From Pseudomonas putida (GTDB lineage: Bacteria > Pseudomonadota > Gammaproteobacteria > Pseudomonadales > Pseudomonadaceae), in the NCBI RefSeq assembly GCF_022627325.1, contig NZ_JAETZZ010000014.1:1-64000 (forward strand): 64,000 nucleotides of DNA, read 5' to 3'. The notes beneath the pieces were generated by a model. It saw only the letters and a list, made by a program, of their open reading frames with translations, had not been told where the DNA came from and ran no database searches. The position numbers were made by a program, and so were the translations under genes. Of the stretch, positions 62,632 to 64,000 are shown in pieces (the first letter of the stretch is position 1; each line of letters begins with the position of its first letter).

Positions 62632-62685
62632 TCCGAGCGCTGCGGCCTGCGGGCCGCGCGACCTGCTCCACCCGGGAAACCCTCG

Positions 62686-63837
62686 ATGCACAACAATAAA
62701 AATACCCTGCTTCTGCGTGCCGCCCTGATCTACATCGCCGCCACGGCGCTGATCATCATAGGCGTGCAACCGATCTTCATTGGCCTGGTGGGCGAACGCC
62801 TGCAGCTGGACCTCAGCCAGCAAGGCTGGGTGCTGTCTGTAGAAATGATCGGCACTTTACTCGGTAGCCTGCTGCTGCCCAGCCTGGGGCGGCGCTTTGG
62901 CGGCCGGCGCTTCTACTTGGCCTGCGCGCTGCTGGCCATGGCATTGAACCTGCTCAGTGGTGCAGTGGATGCACTGTCGGCGCTGATCGTCTGCCGCCTG
63001 GCCTGTGGCGTGGCCACGGGCCTGCTGTATGCCGGTGCTATCAGCGGGCTAGGGCGCTTGCCTGGGCAGGACCGCTCGTATGGTCTGTCGCTGCTGATTC
63101 AGACTGCCGTGTTCGCCCTGTACGCCACCTGCATGCCGCAATTGGCTGAGATGTTTGGCAATCGATGGGCGATCGCGTCGATCGGCTTCTGGTTCGTATT
63201 GATCGCTCTGGCAGCGCTTGCCATCCCGCCCCGGATGCACCGTGAGCCGCCTCGACAACTGGCGCAGGGCGGGGATGGTTCGGCCATGCTGGGGCGCTAT
63301 GCCTTGCTGGGGATGCTGTGCTTGCAGCTTGCCATTTATTGCATCTGGGGCTTTGTCGACCCGCTGTCGCGTGAGCGAGGGATCGCGCCGATGGACGTGG
63401 GCTGGGCGTTCGGCCTGGGGATCCTTGGCGGCCTGCCCGGCGGCGCCCTGCCCAGCGTGCTCGGCGCGCGAGTGCCGCGAGGGCCGATGATAGGCTTCGG
63501 TTCGCTACTGGTGTTGCTGTCGATCGTGCTATTGGCGCGTTACAGCCACGATGCACAACAGCTTTGCGTGGCATTGCTGCTGATGAACTTTGGCTGGGTG
63601 CTGGCGCTGACCTACTACATGGGCGCAATTGCCACCAATGACCCGAAGGGCACACTGACCCCATGGGTGAGTACTCTGCAGGTGGCGGCCGCGGCTGCGG
63701 CGCCGGCATTTGTCGCCGTGCAGCAACAGAGTGCGGGGCGGGAGATGATTTTCGTGAGTGCCGGGGCAGCCATCGTGCTGGGCTTTGCGCTCAAATGCGC
63801 GGCGGGGGTGGTTCATCGCAGGGCCGGGCTGGCGTGA
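62686..63837 (+). CDS. MFS transporter associated with the amidohydrolase
   Basis: This 383-residue transporter has about 12 membrane helices and the loop SLGRRFGGRRFYLAC between helices 2 and 3. It lies 54 bp after the amidohydrolase gene on the same strand and is probably its uptake or export partner. At 383 residues it is on the short side for 12-TM MFS proteins. A REP-like cluster follows. Confidence 0.87.
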   Translation: MHNNKNTLLLRAALIYIAATALIIIGVQPIFIGLVGERLQLDLSQQGWVLSVEMIGTLLGSLLLPSLGRRFGGRRFYLACALLAMALNLLSGAVDALSALIVCRLACGVATGLLYAGAISGLGRLPGQDRSYGLSLLIQTAVFALYATCMPQLAEMFGNRWAIASIGFWFVLIALAALAIPPRMHREPPRQLAQGGDGSAMLGRYALLGMLCLQLAIYCIWGFVDPLSRERGIAPMDVGWAFGLGILGGLPGGALPSVLGARVPRGPMIGFGSLLVLLSIVLLARYSHDAQQLCVALLLMNFGWVLALTYYMGAIATNDPKGTLTPWVSTLQVAAAAAAPAFVAVQQQSAGREMIFVSAGAAIVLGFALKCAAGVVHRRAGLA

Positions 63838-63853
63838 TGGCTGAGGCTCATCA

Positions 63854-64000
63854 GGCACCGGCTTTGCCGGTGATCGCCGGCAAGCCGGCCACAGGGATTT
63901 GCGCTGGCTTATAGAAATTGGGCAAGACGGTTGCTTGCCAGGTAAAGCACAGGCCTGATGAACTGCGCGGTCGCGGTGGGAGGCACCGGCTTTGCCGGTG
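63854..64000. repeat. REP-like cluster at the right edge
   Basis: ggcaccggctttgccggtg occurs twice (63854-63872 and 63982-64000), and atcgccggcaagccggcc follows the first copy (63873-63890), forming an inverted pair as in Pseudomonas REP/BIME arrays. The second copy is at the window edge, so the array may continue. Confidence 0.65.

Noticed and set aside
1..64000. CRISPR arrays, prophage, transposons, tRNA or rRNA genes
   Set aside because: No regularly spaced repeats, no integrase, transposase or phage structural genes and no recognisable structural RNA were found; the only repeats are REP-like hairpins.

Overview
The window is chromosomal DNA of a fluorescent Pseudomonas, most likely of the P. 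putida group. The evidence is high GC with strong G/C third-position bias, a pvdA gene behind a PvdS-type promoter, a complete fpvGHJK-fpvCDEF set, MvaT-family and MarR/EmrAB genes, OprD and TonB receptors, and REP-like hairpins (core ccggcttgccggcgat). About 60 protein genes were found. No rRNA, tRNA, CRISPR array, insertion sequence or prophage was seen. The one clearly broken gene is a TonB receptor with a 1-bp frameshift.

Layout. 0-3.5 kb: a SAM methyltransferase, then a radical SAM/HhH protein and its TIGR03915/DUF4130 partner, preceded by a perfect CTG-N10-CAG LexA-type box. 3.5-9.6 kb: a Fur-box TonB receptor and a pxpABC 5-oxoprolinase operon with a divergent LysR gene. 9.7-16.8 kb: trehalose synthase, a second-type riboflavin synthase, an atypical SDR, LysR, ProP and a zinc-type HemB. 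16.9-24.0 kb: a signalling operon (giant CHASE3-GAF hybrid kinase, CheR, CheB, hybrid kinase, single-domain regulator) with a divergent single-domain regulator and no MCP, CheA or CheW. 24-31 kb: CobF, an OprD porin, an MvaU-like H-NS protein, glyoxalase I, small proteins, a shikimate-dehydrogenase-like protein, PbpG and a coiled-coil protein.

31-41.4 kb is a pyoverdine island. It holds pvdA with a consensus PvdS box (TAAAT-N16-CGT), the periplasmic iron-release and iron-binding operon fpvGHJK-fpvCDEF, and a convergent operon mbtH, type II thioesterase, isochorismatase-family hydrolase and DUF1615 lipoprotein, which has its own near-consensus PvdS box. 41.5-50 kb: a Cys-rich small protein, LysR and a secreted esterase-like hydrolase; a marR-emrA-emrB efflux operon with a clear promoter and operator; an orphan FecR protein (candidate FpvR) behind a Fur-like box; and a Na+/H+ antiporter-family protein. 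50-56 kb: an MCP with a sigma-28 promoter, an unusual subtilisin-like protease, a betaine-type binding protein and a GST. 56-60 kb: an ECF sigma, FecR and STN-TonB receptor cell-surface signalling module whose receptor is frameshifted. 60-64 kb: TetR, an amidohydrolase and an MFS transporter, ending in REP-like repeats.

How the genes fit together: iron dominates, with two TonB receptors, a FecI/FecR module, an orphan FecR, the pyoverdine precursor hydroxylase and iron recovery from ferripyoverdine. The rest is stress response, signalling and small-molecule metabolism. The best candidates for under-described biology are the SOS-controlled radical SAM pair, the isochorismatase/DUF1615 genes inside the PvdS-type mbtH operon, the CheR/CheB kinase cluster, and the subtilase with an internal membrane segment.
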